From NCBI GenBank assembly GCA_035285585.1, contig JAYKGU010000293.1, forward strand, positions 21,681 through 85,680: DNA of 64,000 bases, written 5' to 3'. This DNA is from JAYKGU01 sp035285585. Lineage in GTDB: Bacteria > Cyanobacteriota > Cyanobacteriia > CAKZMO01. Of this stretch, positions 33,903 to 44,917 are shown in pieces. Numbering within the stretch: the stretch's first letter is position 1; the number at the start of each line of letters is the position of its first letter. The notes under the pieces are model-generated. The model did not search any database. It saw nothing but the letters and a program-made list of their open reading frames with translations, and was not told where the DNA came from. The translations under genes and the position numbers were made by a program.

Positions 33903-34100
33903 AGCGGTGTAGCTCAGAAGGTAGAGCACCAGCAAACGTTGGACTAGCTGGAGGATAGCCCCCCAGGTTGGGAACCAGCCCACGTAAGGGGCAGCCGGAA
34001 AGCCGAATTTGCAGTTGCACCTGACAAAGCAGGGATGTGAGTTGGGGAAGCGCGTTTTAAGGCTCCGGATTACTCGCGGGTTCGAGTCCCGTCACCGCTA
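33903..34100 (+). ncRNA. tRNA-like RNA with oversized anticodon loop and ~119-nt insertion
   Basis: Both ends are canonical. Acceptor AGCGGTG (33903-33909) pairs perfectly with CACCGCT (34093-34099). TA at positions 8-9, D-arm GCTC-AGAAGGTA-GAGC, and T-arm GCGGG-TTCGAGT-CCCGT are intact. In the middle, CCAGC and GCTGG (33929-33951) form a five-pair anticodon-type stem with a 13-nt loop lacking U33. About 119 nt then intervene before the T-arm, foldable as GCCCC/GGGGC (33958-33992) and CCGG-GCC/GGC-CCGG (33995-34069). GGAT flanks the insertion. No CCA is encoded. It may be an intron-bearing tRNA, a decoy, or a Y-RNA-like molecule. Confidence 0.65.
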
Positions 34101-34164
34101 TGGATAGTCGTGGGAATCAGGTGGGCGATCGCCTGCTGCAAGATGGCAAAGCCTGCTAACTTAT

Positions 34165-34237
34165 TGGGAAGTACGCAAATAGGCAAAGCGACTTGACTTT
34201 GATCAAGTGTTTGAGGGTTCGATTCCTTCCTTTCCGG
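34165..34237 (+). tRNA. tRNA-Gln(UUG)-like gene, six-base anticodon loop
   Basis: 73 nt. Acceptor TGGGAAG pairs with CTTTCCG using two wobbles; D-arm CGC-N11-GCG has the GG of the D-loop; anticodon stem CTTGA/TCAAG; T-arm GAGGG-TTCGATT-CCTTC. Loop CTTTGA contains TTG, the Gln anticodon, and the TGGG start is Gln-like. The loop is one base short of seven, so it is either degenerate or unusual. CCA is not encoded. Confidence 0.65.
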
Positions 34238-34248
34238 TCGGGGGGCAT

Positions 34249-34272
34249 GGGAGATTACTGGGTCAGTCTCCC
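34249..34272. repeat. Hairpin between tRNA-like genes
   Basis: GGGAGA pairs with TCTCCC, and an inner CTG pairs with CAG. It could be a processing signal or a weak terminator in the rtcB transcript. Confidence 0.55.
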
Positions 34273-34288
34273 TATCCTCCTGTTTCCT

Positions 34289-34325
34289 ACTCCCGTAGCC
34301 CAACTGGTAGACATCGGTTATAACA
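34289..34325 (+). pseudogene. Broken tRNA 5' half
   Basis: CCCGTAGCCCAACTGGTAGA has the TA at positions 8-9 and a D-loop (AACTGGTA). The 3' side of the D-stem appears to have lost two bases, and no T-arm or acceptor 3' strand follows before rtcB. Confidence 0.45.
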
Positions 34326-34342
34326 AATAAGGACACGAAGCC

Positions 34343-35524
34343 ATGCCCTATCAACAGTTACCATTATCCGCATCCGTGCCAGTCCTCTCCTGGGCAGGGC
34401 ACGAATTAGGTCACGACGAGGTGAAGATGGCAAAGAACGTAGCTTCGCTGCCCTTTGTTCACAAGCACGTTGCCCTGATGCCCGACGTTCACCTGGGGAA
34501 GGGTGCATTGGTCGGTTCGGTGATTGCAACCAAAGAAGCGATTATGCCCGCTGCAGTGGGGGTTGATATTGGCTGCGGCATGTGTGCCATTAAGACTCCC
34601 TACCAGGCCGCCCAGCTTGACGGCAAGCTGAAGCAGATTCGCTCGGAGGTGGAACGGCTGATTCCCGTTGGCTTTAACGAGAACAAGGCGATCGCCAAAG
34701 AGGTTACCAACTGGCAGGGGTGGCGCGATTTCAAAGACCTGCATCCCAAAGTGCAGAATCTAGAGTCCAAAGCCCTGAAGCAGATGGGTTCCCTGGGGGG
34801 CGGCAACCATTTCATTGAGTGCTGCATTGACACCGAGGGAACGGTCTGGCTGATGCTGCATTCCGGTTCTCGGAACATTGGCAACATGCTGGCCCAGCGC
34901 CACATTGAAACCGCCAAGGATCTGGCAAAGTTAGCTGACCTGAAGCTGCCGGATCGGGATCTGGCCTACTTTGTCCAGGGAACGCCGGAGTTTGCAGCCT
35001 ACTGGCGCGACCTGCAGTGGGCACAGAACTATGCCCTGTTCAACCGGGTCGTCATGATGGATCGCTTTAAGCGGGTGGTGGAGCAGGCCGTGGCCGGAGG
35101 CAAGCCGTTCAAGCCCTCTATTCAAGTCAACTGCCATCACAACTACGCGGAGCGAGAAACCCACTTTGGCGAATCTGTATACGTCACCCGGAAGGGGGCG
35201 GTGCGGGCGCAGCAGGATGACTACGGCATTATCCCTGGTTCCATGGGTGCCAAGTCTTTCATCGTCAAGGGTAAGGGGAACGCAGAAAGCTACTGCTCCT
35301 GCTCCCACGGGGCGGGCCGCCTGATGTCCCGCGCCAAGGCCAAGAAAGCCTACACTTTGGACGATCTGATTCAGCAAACCCAGGGCGTAGAATGCCGCAA
35401 GGATGAAGGGGTTCTGGATGAAATTCCAGCGGCGTATAAGCCCATTGAGCAGGTGATGGCCAACCAGTCCGATCTGGTGGAGGTGGTCGCCACCCTGAAG
35501 CAGGTGATGTGCGTCAAGGGATAA
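34343..35524 (+). CDS. rtcB: RNA-splicing/repair ligase RtcB
   Basis: 393 residues, slightly shorter than E. coli RtcB. Motifs in order: LMPDVHLGKGALVGSV, VGVDIGCGMCA (metal-binding Cys), GGGNHFIECC, HSGSRNIG, NCHHNYAE, GSMGAKSFIVKG and SCSHGAGRLMSR, which contains the His that is guanylylated. RtcB joins 2',3'-cyclic phosphate or 3'-phosphate ends to 5'-OH ends with GTP and Mn2+, healing cleaved tRNA and splicing tRNA. AAGGA precedes ATG at 34343. Three tRNA-like sequences lie directly upstream on the same strand. No archease or RtcA gene is adjacent. Confidence 0.97.
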   Translation: MPYQQLPLSASVPVLSWAGHELGHDEVKMAKNVASLPFVHKHVALMPDVHLGKGALVGSVIATKEAIMPAAVGVDIGCGMCAIKTPYQAAQLDGKLKQIRSEVERLIPVGFNENKAIAKEVTNWQGWRDFKDLHPKVQNLESKALKQMGSLGGGNHFIECCIDTEGTVWLMLHSGSRNIGNMLAQRHIETAKDLAKLADLKLPDRDLAYFVQGTPEFAAYWRDLQWAQNYALFNRVVMMDRFKRVVEQAVAGGKPFKPSIQVNCHHNYAERETHFGESVYVTRKGAVRAQQDDYGIIPGSMGAKSFIVKGKGNAESYCSCSHGAGRLMSRAKAKKAYTLDDLIQQTQGVECRKDEGVLDEIPAAYKPIEQVMANQSDLVEVVATLKQVMCVKG

Positions 35525-35525
35525 C

Positions 35526-35565
35526 GGCTGAGCCGCCACGGGGCTGTCCTTGCGGCTGCTCAGCC
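35526..35565. terminator. Strong hairpin after rtcB
   Basis: GGCTGAGC and GCTCAGCC flank a further CGC/GCG helix, starting two bases after the rtcB stop. There is no long T-run on the plus strand, so it may act as a Rho-assisted or bidirectional terminator between converging genes. Confidence 0.55.
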
Positions 35566-35668
35566 AAATATTCCTCAGGTGTTGGGCGATCGCCACTTTT
35601 ATTGCCGGGGGCGATCGCCACAGTTTCACCATCACGCCGAAGGATCTGACCATCCAGGCTCTGGATCT

Positions 35669-37798
<2,130 letters not shown>

Positions 37799-38037
37799 AG
37801 GAGAAGATGGGTGATGATTGGAGAGCGTTTAGTTAAAAAAATTAGTCAGAGAAAACCGAAGCGCGCCTGCGGGTAGGTGACCCTCTAGGTGAGATTTCCA
37901 AAAAATAGCAAGGTCACTGCCGCGAGGGGATCTACCCTGGGAATGTTCCTTGCCCAGGTGTTCGTGTTCTAGCCAGCAGAGAATTTGTGCCGCAGGTGAT
38001 AGGGTGGTGGGCGATCGCCACCAATTCCTTCCCCACC

Positions 38038-38490
38038 ATGAACATCACCCCCGAAACCAAACAGCTCATCGCCGCCGTGCAGGCCCTCAAACCCCAGTAC
38101 CCAGACCCGGCCTCCAGCCTGTTCATCGACTTCTACTGCCAGTGCCGCCAGGGGATGGACTACCTCTTTCCGGCGACCGTTCACCAGACCGTCCGCCTGC
38201 TCGACATCCTCCAGTGGTTCTTCGACTGCATCGACCGCAAAGAGCCAACCAGCCTGGTCCGGCTGATGTGGAACGACGTGGCTGGCCCGACGCTCCAGGA
38301 ATATCTGGGGGATGAAAAAATTGAGGCCAGCCTGCTGACGGCATTCGAGGGCGATTGCCATTGCTACCTGGAGCACTGGGATCGGGTGCAGCTCCGGGAT
38401 GGCAGCGTCCGGCTGGTGATGAAGGAACTGCTGGCGGCCATCAGCGATCTGGAGCTGACGGTGAATGTCAACGCCCCATCGCCCCTATGA
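38038..38490 (+). CDS. Conserved hypothetical protein
   Basis: 150 residues from ATG at 38038; a GTG 51 bases upstream would add an unlikely N-terminus. The protein looks all-helical with several aromatic and Cys residues (FIDFYCQCRQGMDYLFPATV, GDCHCYLEHWDRV). It precedes the Nudix gene by 54 bases on the same strand. I recognise no family, but codon use matches the neighbours. Confidence 0.7.
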   Translation: MNITPETKQLIAAVQALKPQYPDPASSLFIDFYCQCRQGMDYLFPATVHQTVRLLDILQWFFDCIDRKEPTSLVRLMWNDVAGPTLQEYLGDEKIEASLLTAFEGDCHCYLEHWDRVQLRDGSVRLVMKELLAAISDLELTVNVNAPSPL

Positions 38491-38544
38491 TGGTGAATAG
38501 CCAGCCGCCCCCATGCCCTGAAATTTCCCTTCAATCTGAAGCCT

Positions 38545-38979
38545 GTGACCTATCGCAACCCCGCTCCCACCGTTGATTTAATCATTGAACTCGTCGATCG
38601 CCCCCACCAGCCCATCGTGCTGATTGAGCGAAAAAATCCTCCCTACGGCTGGGCCTTACCGGGGGGCTTTGTGGATTATGGCGAGTCGGTGGAGGCGGCA
38701 GCCCAGCGGGAAGCCCTGGAGGAAACGGGGCTGGAGGTGACCCTGCTGGAGCAGCTACTGGTTTATTCCGATCCGGCCCGCGATCCCCGGCAGCACACCC
38801 TGTCCGTCGTTTTTCTGGCCACGGCCACCGGCGAGCCTAACGCCAGCGACGACGCCAAGGATCTGGCGGTTTTTGAAATGTGGCGCTGCCCCAAAAATCT
38901 GTGCTTTGACCACGATCGCATTTTGCAAGACTACTGGCGCTACCGGCAGCACGGCATCCGTCCGCGATTGGCCCTGTAG
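38545..38979 (+). CDS. Nudix hydrolase (ADP-ribose pyrophosphatase-like)
   Basis: 144 residues with an exact Nudix box (GFVDYGESVEAAAQREALEE, then TGLEV) near residues 43-67. Nudix enzymes cleave a pyrophosphate linked to a nucleoside, using Mg2+ bound by the glutamates of the box. Substrates such as ADP-ribose or NADH are common in this size class but not assignable here. Start is GTG; no ATG lies before the conserved start. The gene converges on the nitrate reductase-associated gene with five bases between stops. Confidence 0.9.
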   Translation: MTYRNPAPTVDLIIELVDRPHQPIVLIERKNPPYGWALPGGFVDYGESVEAAAQREALEETGLEVTLLEQLLVYSDPARDPRQHTLSVVFLATATGEPNASDDAKDLAVFEMWRCPKNLCFDHDRILQDYWRYRQHGIRPRLAL

Positions 38980-38983
38980 CACG

Positions 38984-39445
38984 TCAATCAGGAGTTGAGA
39001 CAAGCCTGAATTCTTTGAGTGCCGGAAGAAAGTTATGGTTTTCGTGGCTGGGGCGGCTGAGCTTGATCAGGGCAAAGCGCTGCATGGGCGTGAGTGCGGC
39101 CCAGTCCTCCAGGGAGAGGGGCACGTCAACCGCCTGGGCCTTTTCCTGGATCTGGGGTGGAATCTCACTGGGGTTGTGCCAGGGGGGAGCGGGATCGATG
39201 GACAAGCCCTGAGCCGGTGAGCTGGTGTAGTGGGTGACCAACCCCTGGAGGTGGTGGCGGTAGGCCTCGACCTCAGCCGGAGTTTCGCAGGGGAGGTCTA
39301 CCAGCGCCTGCCTTTCGGTAGGGCTGAAGCGGAGCCAGTGGTCGAGCTTGAGCTTGATGCCGCAGGTATCCAGCTTATAGCGCACCTGCATGGGAATACA
39401 GCGGAGGGATTGGACAAAGTCGGCTTCAAAGGCGAAGAAAGTCAT
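38984..39445 (-). CDS. Nitrate reductase-associated protein
   Basis: 153 residues, matching the small cyanobacterial family found next to narB (TIGR02664, from memory). Recognisable segments: FEADFVQSLRCIPMQVRYKL, CGIKLKLDHW, FSPTERQALVDLPC and LTPMQRFALIKLSR. Its ATG overlaps the narB stop as ATGA, so the two are translationally coupled. A role in assembly or activity of NarB is inferred from context only. Confidence 0.85.
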   Translation of the reverse strand: MTFFAFEADFVQSLRCIPMQVRYKLDTCGIKLKLDHWLRFSPTERQALVDLPCETPAEVEAYRHHLQGLVTHYTSSPAQGLSIDPAPPWHNPSEIPPQIQEKAQAVDVPLSLEDWAALTPMQRFALIKLSRPSHENHNFLPALKEFRLVSTPD

Positions 39446-41691
39446 AAAGAGGGTACCGATTCGAGACTTGTATCAGCATGGGTGACAGCCGCGGTGGCGG
39501 TGGCTTGTCTGTGCGCAGTATGCATCGCCCCCTCCCGGTCCTCAACCGCCGCCGGGGATACCCGCACCGCACAGGCTTTCAGCTCTGGCTGGAGAGAATC
39601 GGGGCAGGTTTCCGGGTGGGTGAGGGCATTGGCCTCGGCATCTTTGGCCCAGAGTGCGCCCCAGTGCATAGGGGCAAACACCGTTCCCGGACTGATGGCC
39701 TGGGTGACCAGCGCCTTGATCCGAATATAGCCCCGGCGCGATCGCACCTCCACCTGTTCCCCATTCTCCACATTCAGCCGCTGGGCGTCACGGGGGTGGA
39801 TCTCCACAAAGGGTTCGGGGTGCATCTTAGCGGTTTTCTCGATGCGTCCCGTGCGGGTTTGGGTGTGCCAGTGGCCATAGAGCCGTCCCACGGTAAGCAC
39901 CAGGGGATAGTCGGGGCTGGGAGGTTCCGCCAGCCCTCGGGAATGGCAGGCGGCAAACCTTGCCCGACCGTCGGGGGTGTGGAAACGGAAATCGGTGTAG
40001 AGCCGTTTGGTCAGCTTTGCGGCTTCTGGACTGGTGCCAGCGGGGCAGGGCCACTGAATAGGGCCTTCAGCCTGGAGGCGATCATGGCTCAGCCCTGAGA
40101 GGTCGCAGGGACGCCCCGCCGTGATCTGGGTAAATTCAGCATAAACCGCCGCCGCTGACGGGAAGGAAAACTGCCGCTCGAACCCCAGCCGCCGCCCCAC
40201 CTCGGCAAAAATCTCCCAGTCGGCCCTGGCCTGCCCCGGCGGCTCACGAAAGGCCGGACACAGGGTAACCACCCGCTCGGAATTGGTCATCGTTCCCGCC
40301 TTTTCGCTCCACTGGGCCGCGGGCAGCAGGACGTGGGCGTAAAGGGCTGTCTCCGTGGGATAGTAGGCATCCTGGCAAATGGTGAAGGGCGATCGCCGCA
40401 ACGCCGCCTTGGTGCGCTCCAGGTCGGGCATACTCACGGCAGGATTGGTGGCCGCCACCCACAACAAGTCCACCGTGCCCTGCTCTAACCCGCGAATCAT
40501 ATCCCAGGCGGCCAGTCCCGGTCGGGGGGAAATGCTGCCCGCAGGCAACTCCCAGGCCTGCTCCACCGCCGCCCGATGCTGGGCATTTTTCACCAGCCGA
40601 TACCCCGGCAGGATGTGGGCCAATCCCCCCGCTTCCCGTCCCCCCATGGCGTTGGGCTGCCCGGTGAGGGAGAAGGGGCCAGCACCGGGCTTGCCGATGG
40701 TGCCGGTCATCAAATGGAGGTTGATCAGGGTACGGACTTTCGCGGTGCCTTCGGCTGACTGGTTAAGCCCCATGGACCAGAGGGAGAGGACGCGATCGCT
40801 CTCTGCCCAGTGGCGCGCCGCCCGTTCCAGATCGTCCAGGCGAATACCGCAGTGGCGGGCCACCAGCTCAGGCGGATACTGGCGAATCACCTCCGCGTAC
40901 TGGGCAAAGCCGGTGGTACATTCGTCCATAAACAGGGAGGCAATTTTGCCCCAGCGCAGCAGCAGGTGGGCGATGCCGTTCATCAGGTCAATGTCTGTGC
41001 CGGGACGGATTGCCAGGTGGAGATCCGCCGCTTCTGCGGTCTGGGTTCGGCGGGGATCGACGACGATTAGCTTGACGTTACGGTTCTTCTTGTGGTGTTT
41101 CCGCAGGCGATTAAAAATAATGGGATGGCACTCCGCCGTGTTGGTGCCAATAAGAAAGGCGCAGTCGGTCTCCTCCAGATCTGCATAGCAGCAGGGCGGG
41201 CCATCGGCTCCAAAGCTTTGGATATATCCGGCAACGGCGGAGGACATGCAAAGCCGAGAGTTGGCGTCAAAGTTATTGGTACCCAAGCAACCCTTCAGCA
41301 GCTTTTGCGCCACGTAGTAGTCCTCAGTTTGAAACTGTCCGGAGCCGTACATGCAAATGGCATCCGGCCCTTTGACCTGGAGAATGGCACGGATACGGGC
41401 CACGATGCGATCCAGGGCCTCGTCCCAGGAAACCTGACGAAAGGGTTCCCCCAGGCTTTCGCGCATCATGGGATACTTGAGCCGACTTTTATCCAGCGCT
41501 TCACTGACGGTGGCCCCCTTGACGCACACCTGACCCAGGCTGGAGGGATGGGCGCGATCGCCCATTACCTTCCAAATGGGATTTCCTTGACCGTCGCGAT
41601 GAACGGCTTTACCAGGGCGAGCGGGGGGCTGTACCTCCAGGCCACAGCCAACGCCGCAGTAGGGGCAGAGGGTTTTGGTAGAGTCGGTCAT
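39442..41691 (-). CDS. narB: Assimilatory ferredoxin-nitrate reductase
   Basis: 749 residues from ATG at 41691; an ATG further out (41742) adds 17 residues unlike NarB. The N-terminal CPYCGVGCGLEV with a later CVKG Cys binds the 4Fe-4S cluster. Molybdopterin-binding blocks follow (LIGTNTAECHPIIFNRLR, SLWSMGLNQSAEGT, NAMGGREAGGLAHILPGY), and the C-terminal dinucleotide-binding domain has HWHTQTRTG and VEIHPRDAQRL. It reduces nitrate to nitrite with reduced ferredoxin in the cytoplasm. Last but one gene of the leftward nirA-nrtP-narB cluster. Molybdate genes lie 8-10 kb away. Confidence 0.96.
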   Translation of the reverse strand: MTDSTKTLCPYCGVGCGLEVQPPARPGKAVHRDGQGNPIWKVMGDRAHPSSLGQVCVKGATVSEALDKSRLKYPMMRESLGEPFRQVSWDEALDRIVARIRAILQVKGPDAICMYGSGQFQTEDYYVAQKLLKGCLGTNNFDANSRLCMSSAVAGYIQSFGADGPPCCYADLEETDCAFLIGTNTAECHPIIFNRLRKHHKKNRNVKLIVVDPRRTQTAEAADLHLAIRPGTDIDLMNGIAHLLLRWGKIASLFMDECTTGFAQYAEVIRQYPPELVARHCGIRLDDLERAARHWAESDRVLSLWSMGLNQSAEGTAKVRTLINLHLMTGTIGKPGAGPFSLTGQPNAMGGREAGGLAHILPGYRLVKNAQHRAAVEQAWELPAGSISPRPGLAAWDMIRGLEQGTVDLLWVAATNPAVSMPDLERTKAALRRSPFTICQDAYYPTETALYAHVLLPAAQWSEKAGTMTNSERVVTLCPAFREPPGQARADWEIFAEVGRRLGFERQFSFPSAAAVYAEFTQITAGRPCDLSGLSHDRLQAEGPIQWPCPAGTSPEAAKLTKRLYTDFRFHTPDGRARFAACHSRGLAEPPSPDYPLVLTVGRLYGHWHTQTRTGRIEKTAKMHPEPFVEIHPRDAQRLNVENGEQVEVRSRRGYIRIKALVTQAISPGTVFAPMHWGALWAKDAEANALTHPETCPDSLQPELKACAVRVSPAAVEDREGAMHTAHRQATATAAVTHADTSLESVPSL

Positions 41692-41791
41692 AGACAAATA
41701 TGGTAGAAATCGGGGACGGTGGTGCCGCCCCCTGTTGAACATCCAGTAGATAATTGCTAACAGCTAGGGTGGGCATCGCCCACCGGTACAC

Positions 41792-43318
41792 TTAAAACAA
41801 CTGCGCTGACTGGTCTTCAGGCATTGCGGGCGAATGAGTTGGCACCAGTTCCTCCTCCCCTTCATGGAACTCTGCAAAGGATCCCTTCGGTTCCCGCAGG
41901 AAGAAGAAGCACAGGAAAGCAACCATCACCGAAGTCACGCCCAGCACCTGGAAGAAGATGCGATCGCCCGCTCCATCCGAAGGCAGCAAACTGTAGATAG
42001 TGAGGTAGGCTACCGCCCCCACGTTGCCGTAGGCTCCTACGTTGCCAGCAATCTGTCCCGTAATGCGTCGCTTAATCAAAGGCACCATGGCAAAGGTGGA
42101 GCCTTCACCGGCTTGCACAAAGAAGGAGCAGGCCATGGTGAGCAGCACCGCCAGAGGCAGCCACCAGCCCCCGGTTACCGTGCTCATCATCAAGTAGCCA
42201 ACGCCCATGCCCAGGGTCAGCACCGCCATGGTTTGCTTGCGGCTACCCATGCGGTCAGAAATCAAACCCCCACCGGGGCGAGACATCAGGTTCATAAAGG
42301 CGTAACTGGCGGCAATCATGCCCGCAGCCTGTTTGCTCAGGCCAAAGGTCAGTTCAAAGAAAGCGGGCAGCATAGACACCACCGCCAGCTCCGAGCCGAA
42401 GTTAACGATGTAGGTGAGTTCCAGCAAGGCCACCTGGTTGAAGCTGTACCGATCTTCCGCGGGATATTGCTTACGGCCCAGCAGGAGATCTTTGTTCACA
42501 ACGAAGCAGTTGTATGCCTGGAACAGGTAGAGGCCCAGCAAGCAAACCATGGCAATATACATAGCTCCCGTTGAGAAGAAGCCCACCTTTTGTAAGCGCC
42601 AGGCCAGCACCATCAAAATAGCGGTGAGGGGCACGTTCATCAGCATCAGGTACCAGAAGTCGCGCTTGGTGGTCACTTCGATGCCACGGGCGCTTCGGGG
42701 ACGCTGATAGACTTTGCCGGGGGGCGTATCCTGAACGTTGAAATAGTAGATCACCCCATACACAGCGGCAATGATGCCGGTCGCGGCGATCGCCAGTCGC
42801 CAGTTCAAAACACTACCCGAACCAAAGGTCAAAAAGGCAGCAATGGTGGGCAGGGTAAAGGCCGCCGCCGCCGAACCAAAGTTGCCCCAGCCCCCGTAGA
42901 TGCCCTCAGCCAGACCAATTTCCTTGGGGGGAAACCACTCGGCGGTCATGCGAATGCCGATGACAAAGCCCGCTCCCACAATGCTCAGCAGCAACCGGCT
43001 GGCCACCAGTTGCCCGTAGTTCTGGGCAAAGGCAAAGGCAAGACAGGGTACGGCGGCGTAAATCAGCAGCAAAGAGTAGGTGCGGCGAGGCCCGTAGCGA
43101 TCTAGCAGCATCCCAATAATAATGCGGGCAGGGACGGTGAGGGCCACGTTGCAAATGGCGATCGTGCGAATTTGACCGACCTCCAGACCAAACTCTTCCT
43201 GAATGGCGGTGGCCAGGGGAGCAAAGTTAAACCACACTACAAAGGTCAGGAAGAAAGCGAACCAGGTCATGTGGAGAATTTTGTAGCGTCCGTGAAAGGA
43301 CCACATTTCTTTCAGCAT
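41792..43318 (-). CDS. nrtP: Nitrate/nitrite MFS permease NrtP
   Basis: 508 residues from ATG at 43318, chosen because GGAAGG lies six bases upstream and MLKEMWSFHGRYKILHMTW looks like the usual N-terminus; a GTG at 43360 would add 14 residues. Twelve membrane helices of the NNP family include the nitrate signature regions GGWGNFGSAAAAF and AGNVGAYGNVGAVAYL, and the MFS loop DRYGPRR. It imports nitrate at the plasma membrane. It sits between nirA and narB, replacing the NrtABCD transporter found in some cyanobacteria. Confidence 0.95.
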   Translation of the reverse strand: MLKEMWSFHGRYKILHMTWFAFFLTFVVWFNFAPLATAIQEEFGLEVGQIRTIAICNVALTVPARIIIGMLLDRYGPRRTYSLLLIYAAVPCLAFAFAQNYGQLVASRLLLSIVGAGFVIGIRMTAEWFPPKEIGLAEGIYGGWGNFGSAAAAFTLPTIAAFLTFGSGSVLNWRLAIAATGIIAAVYGVIYYFNVQDTPPGKVYQRPRSARGIEVTTKRDFWYLMLMNVPLTAILMVLAWRLQKVGFFSTGAMYIAMVCLLGLYLFQAYNCFVVNKDLLLGRKQYPAEDRYSFNQVALLELTYIVNFGSELAVVSMLPAFFELTFGLSKQAAGMIAASYAFMNLMSRPGGGLISDRMGSRKQTMAVLTLGMGVGYLMMSTVTGGWWLPLAVLLTMACSFFVQAGEGSTFAMVPLIKRRITGQIAGNVGAYGNVGAVAYLTIYSLLPSDGAGDRIFFQVLGVTSVMVAFLCFFFLREPKGSFAEFHEGEEELVPTHSPAMPEDQSAQLF

Positions 43319-43375
43319 CAAGTACCTTCCAGAATTCCAAAGAGTGAACAGAGACGACACGGACTTGCTTTGGCG

Positions 43376-44917
43376 TTACGCTTTGGGAGTTGCGCCAAAG
43401 GTTTGCATCATCAAATCTTTCAAAATGGGCTTCAAGTCATCGCAGGGAACACTTTTACGAATGCATTCCCCCAGTTGGGCGTCTTTGCCCACCTTGCCCC
43501 CCATGTAAATATCGACCCCTTCCACGGTTTGGCCATTTTTGCGCACCTTGGTGCCAATAAAGCCAATGTCGGCCACCTGGGGCTGGCCACAGGAGTTGGG
43601 GCAGCCCGTCCAGTGGATGCGAATGGGGTTGGGGAAGTCCAGTTCGGCTTCCAGTTCCTGGGCGATCGCCAGCGCCCGATTCTTGGTTTCCACCAGAGCA
43701 AAGTTGCAGAACTGTGCCCCCGTGCAGGAAACGAGCGATCGCGTCAGAGGCGCAGGCTGGATGGAAAACCGCTGGAGCAGCGGCTCCTGCAGCAAGGGTT
43801 CCAGATGGGCGTCGGGCACATGGGGGATGAGGGCGTTTTGCTCCACCGTCAGCCGAATCTCGCTGCTGCCGTAGACTTCAGCAAGGCGGGCCAGGTCAAA
43901 CATATCGGATGCCTGGAGCCGTCCCACGGGGACATGCAGCCCAACATAGCTGAAACCGGCCTGCTTCTGGGGGTAAACGCCGACGTGGTCGCGCTTGTCC
44001 CAGTCGATTTCGTCTTCTTCGGTGGCGGCGAGCAAATCCCGCCCCAGTTGCTGAACCACGGCAGCCCGAAACGCCTCCAGCCCCCACTCGTCAATCAGCC
44101 ACATCAGACGGGCCTTCTGGCGATTGGCCCGCAGACCGTGGTCGCGATACACCTCCAGAATGGCGCGGCACAGATCCACCACCTGCTCGTTGGGGGGCAC
44201 CCAGGCGTTCAGGGGAATTGCCGCCGCACAGCGTCTGGCAGAGAAGAAGCCGCCCACCAGCACGTTGAACCCGATTACCCCGTCCCGGTAGGCCGGAACA
44301 AAGGCGATGTCGTTGATTTCGGCGTGAACCGAATTGTCCCGCCCCCCTTCGATGGCGATGTTGAATTTGCGGGGCAGATTGGTGAACTCAGGGTTGCCTT
44401 GCCCGCCGTTGGTGATCATGTCCTGCACCTGCTGCACCAGGTCGCGGGTGTCGATCAGCTCGGCGGCATCAATGCCCGCCACCGGAGAGCCGGTGATATT
44501 GCGGACGTTGTCCATGCCGGACTGCACGGAAGTCAGGCCCACCGCCTGCAGCCGCCCAAAAATATCCGGCACGTCCTCAAGGCGAATGCCGCGTAGCTGC
44601 AGGTTTTGCCGGGTGGTGATATCGGCACTACCGTCTTCGCCATAGCGCTGCACAATCTCCGCCAGGGTTTGCATTTGGGCGCTGGAGATCACCCCGTGGG
44701 GCAGCCGCAGCCGCAGCATAAACTTACCGGGGGTGACGGGGCGAAAGAACAGGCCGAGCCACTTCAACCGCTGGTCTCGATCGCCCTCATCCATCGCTTC
44801 CCAACCCATCTGGGCAAATTGGTCTAACTCATGCTTGACGGCCAGACCATCCTTCTCGGCCTTTAATCGTTCGAACTTATTGAGGGATTTGTTGGTATTG
44901 ATGGTTACATTAGTCAC
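43376..44917 (-). CDS. nirA: Ferredoxin-nitrite reductase
   Basis: 513 residues. Sirohaem and 4Fe-4S ligands are SCTGAQFC and GCPNSCGQ (last third). The half-domains include ITTRQNLQLRGI and NLPRKFNIAIEGGRDNS. It reduces nitrite to ammonium with six electrons from ferredoxin. Start is GTG at 44917; no in-frame ATG lies nearby. First gene of the leftward cluster. No canonical NtcA site (GTA-N8-TAC) was found by eye in the upstream 280 bases. Confidence 0.97.
   Translation of the reverse strand: MTNVTINTNKSLNKFERLKAEKDGLAVKHELDQFAQMGWEAMDEGDRDQRLKWLGLFFRPVTPGKFMLRLRLPHGVISSAQMQTLAEIVQRYGEDGSADITTRQNLQLRGIRLEDVPDIFGRLQAVGLTSVQSGMDNVRNITGSPVAGIDAAELIDTRDLVQQVQDMITNGGQGNPEFTNLPRKFNIAIEGGRDNSVHAEINDIAFVPAYRDGVIGFNVLVGGFFSARRCAAAIPLNAWVPPNEQVVDLCRAILEVYRDHGLRANRQKARLMWLIDEWGLEAFRAAVVQQLGRDLLAATEEDEIDWDKRDHVGVYPQKQAGFSYVGLHVPVGRLQASDMFDLARLAEVYGSSEIRLTVEQNALIPHVPDAHLEPLLQEPLLQRFSIQPAPLTRSLVSCTGAQFCNFALVETKNRALAIAQELEAELDFPNPIRIHWTGCPNSCGQPQVADIGFIGTKVRKNGQTVEGVDIYMGGKVGKDAQLGECIRKSVPCDDLKPILKDLMMQTFGATPKA

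Noticed and set aside
33934..34075. Group I intron in a tRNA anticodon loop
   Set aside because: The insert is only 119-140 nt and I see no P7/G-binding core; not excluded until searched with a covariance model.
33903..34100. tmRNA
   Set aside because: It has a full D-stem and no tag-peptide reading frame or CCA-proximal tmRNA motifs.
43172..44596. 474-codon open frame antisense to nirA, and a 450-codon one (35579-36931) antisense to glgX
   Set aside because: Both are mirrors of well-conserved genes in GC-rich DNA; their translations lack any recognisable domain and no ribosome sites support them.
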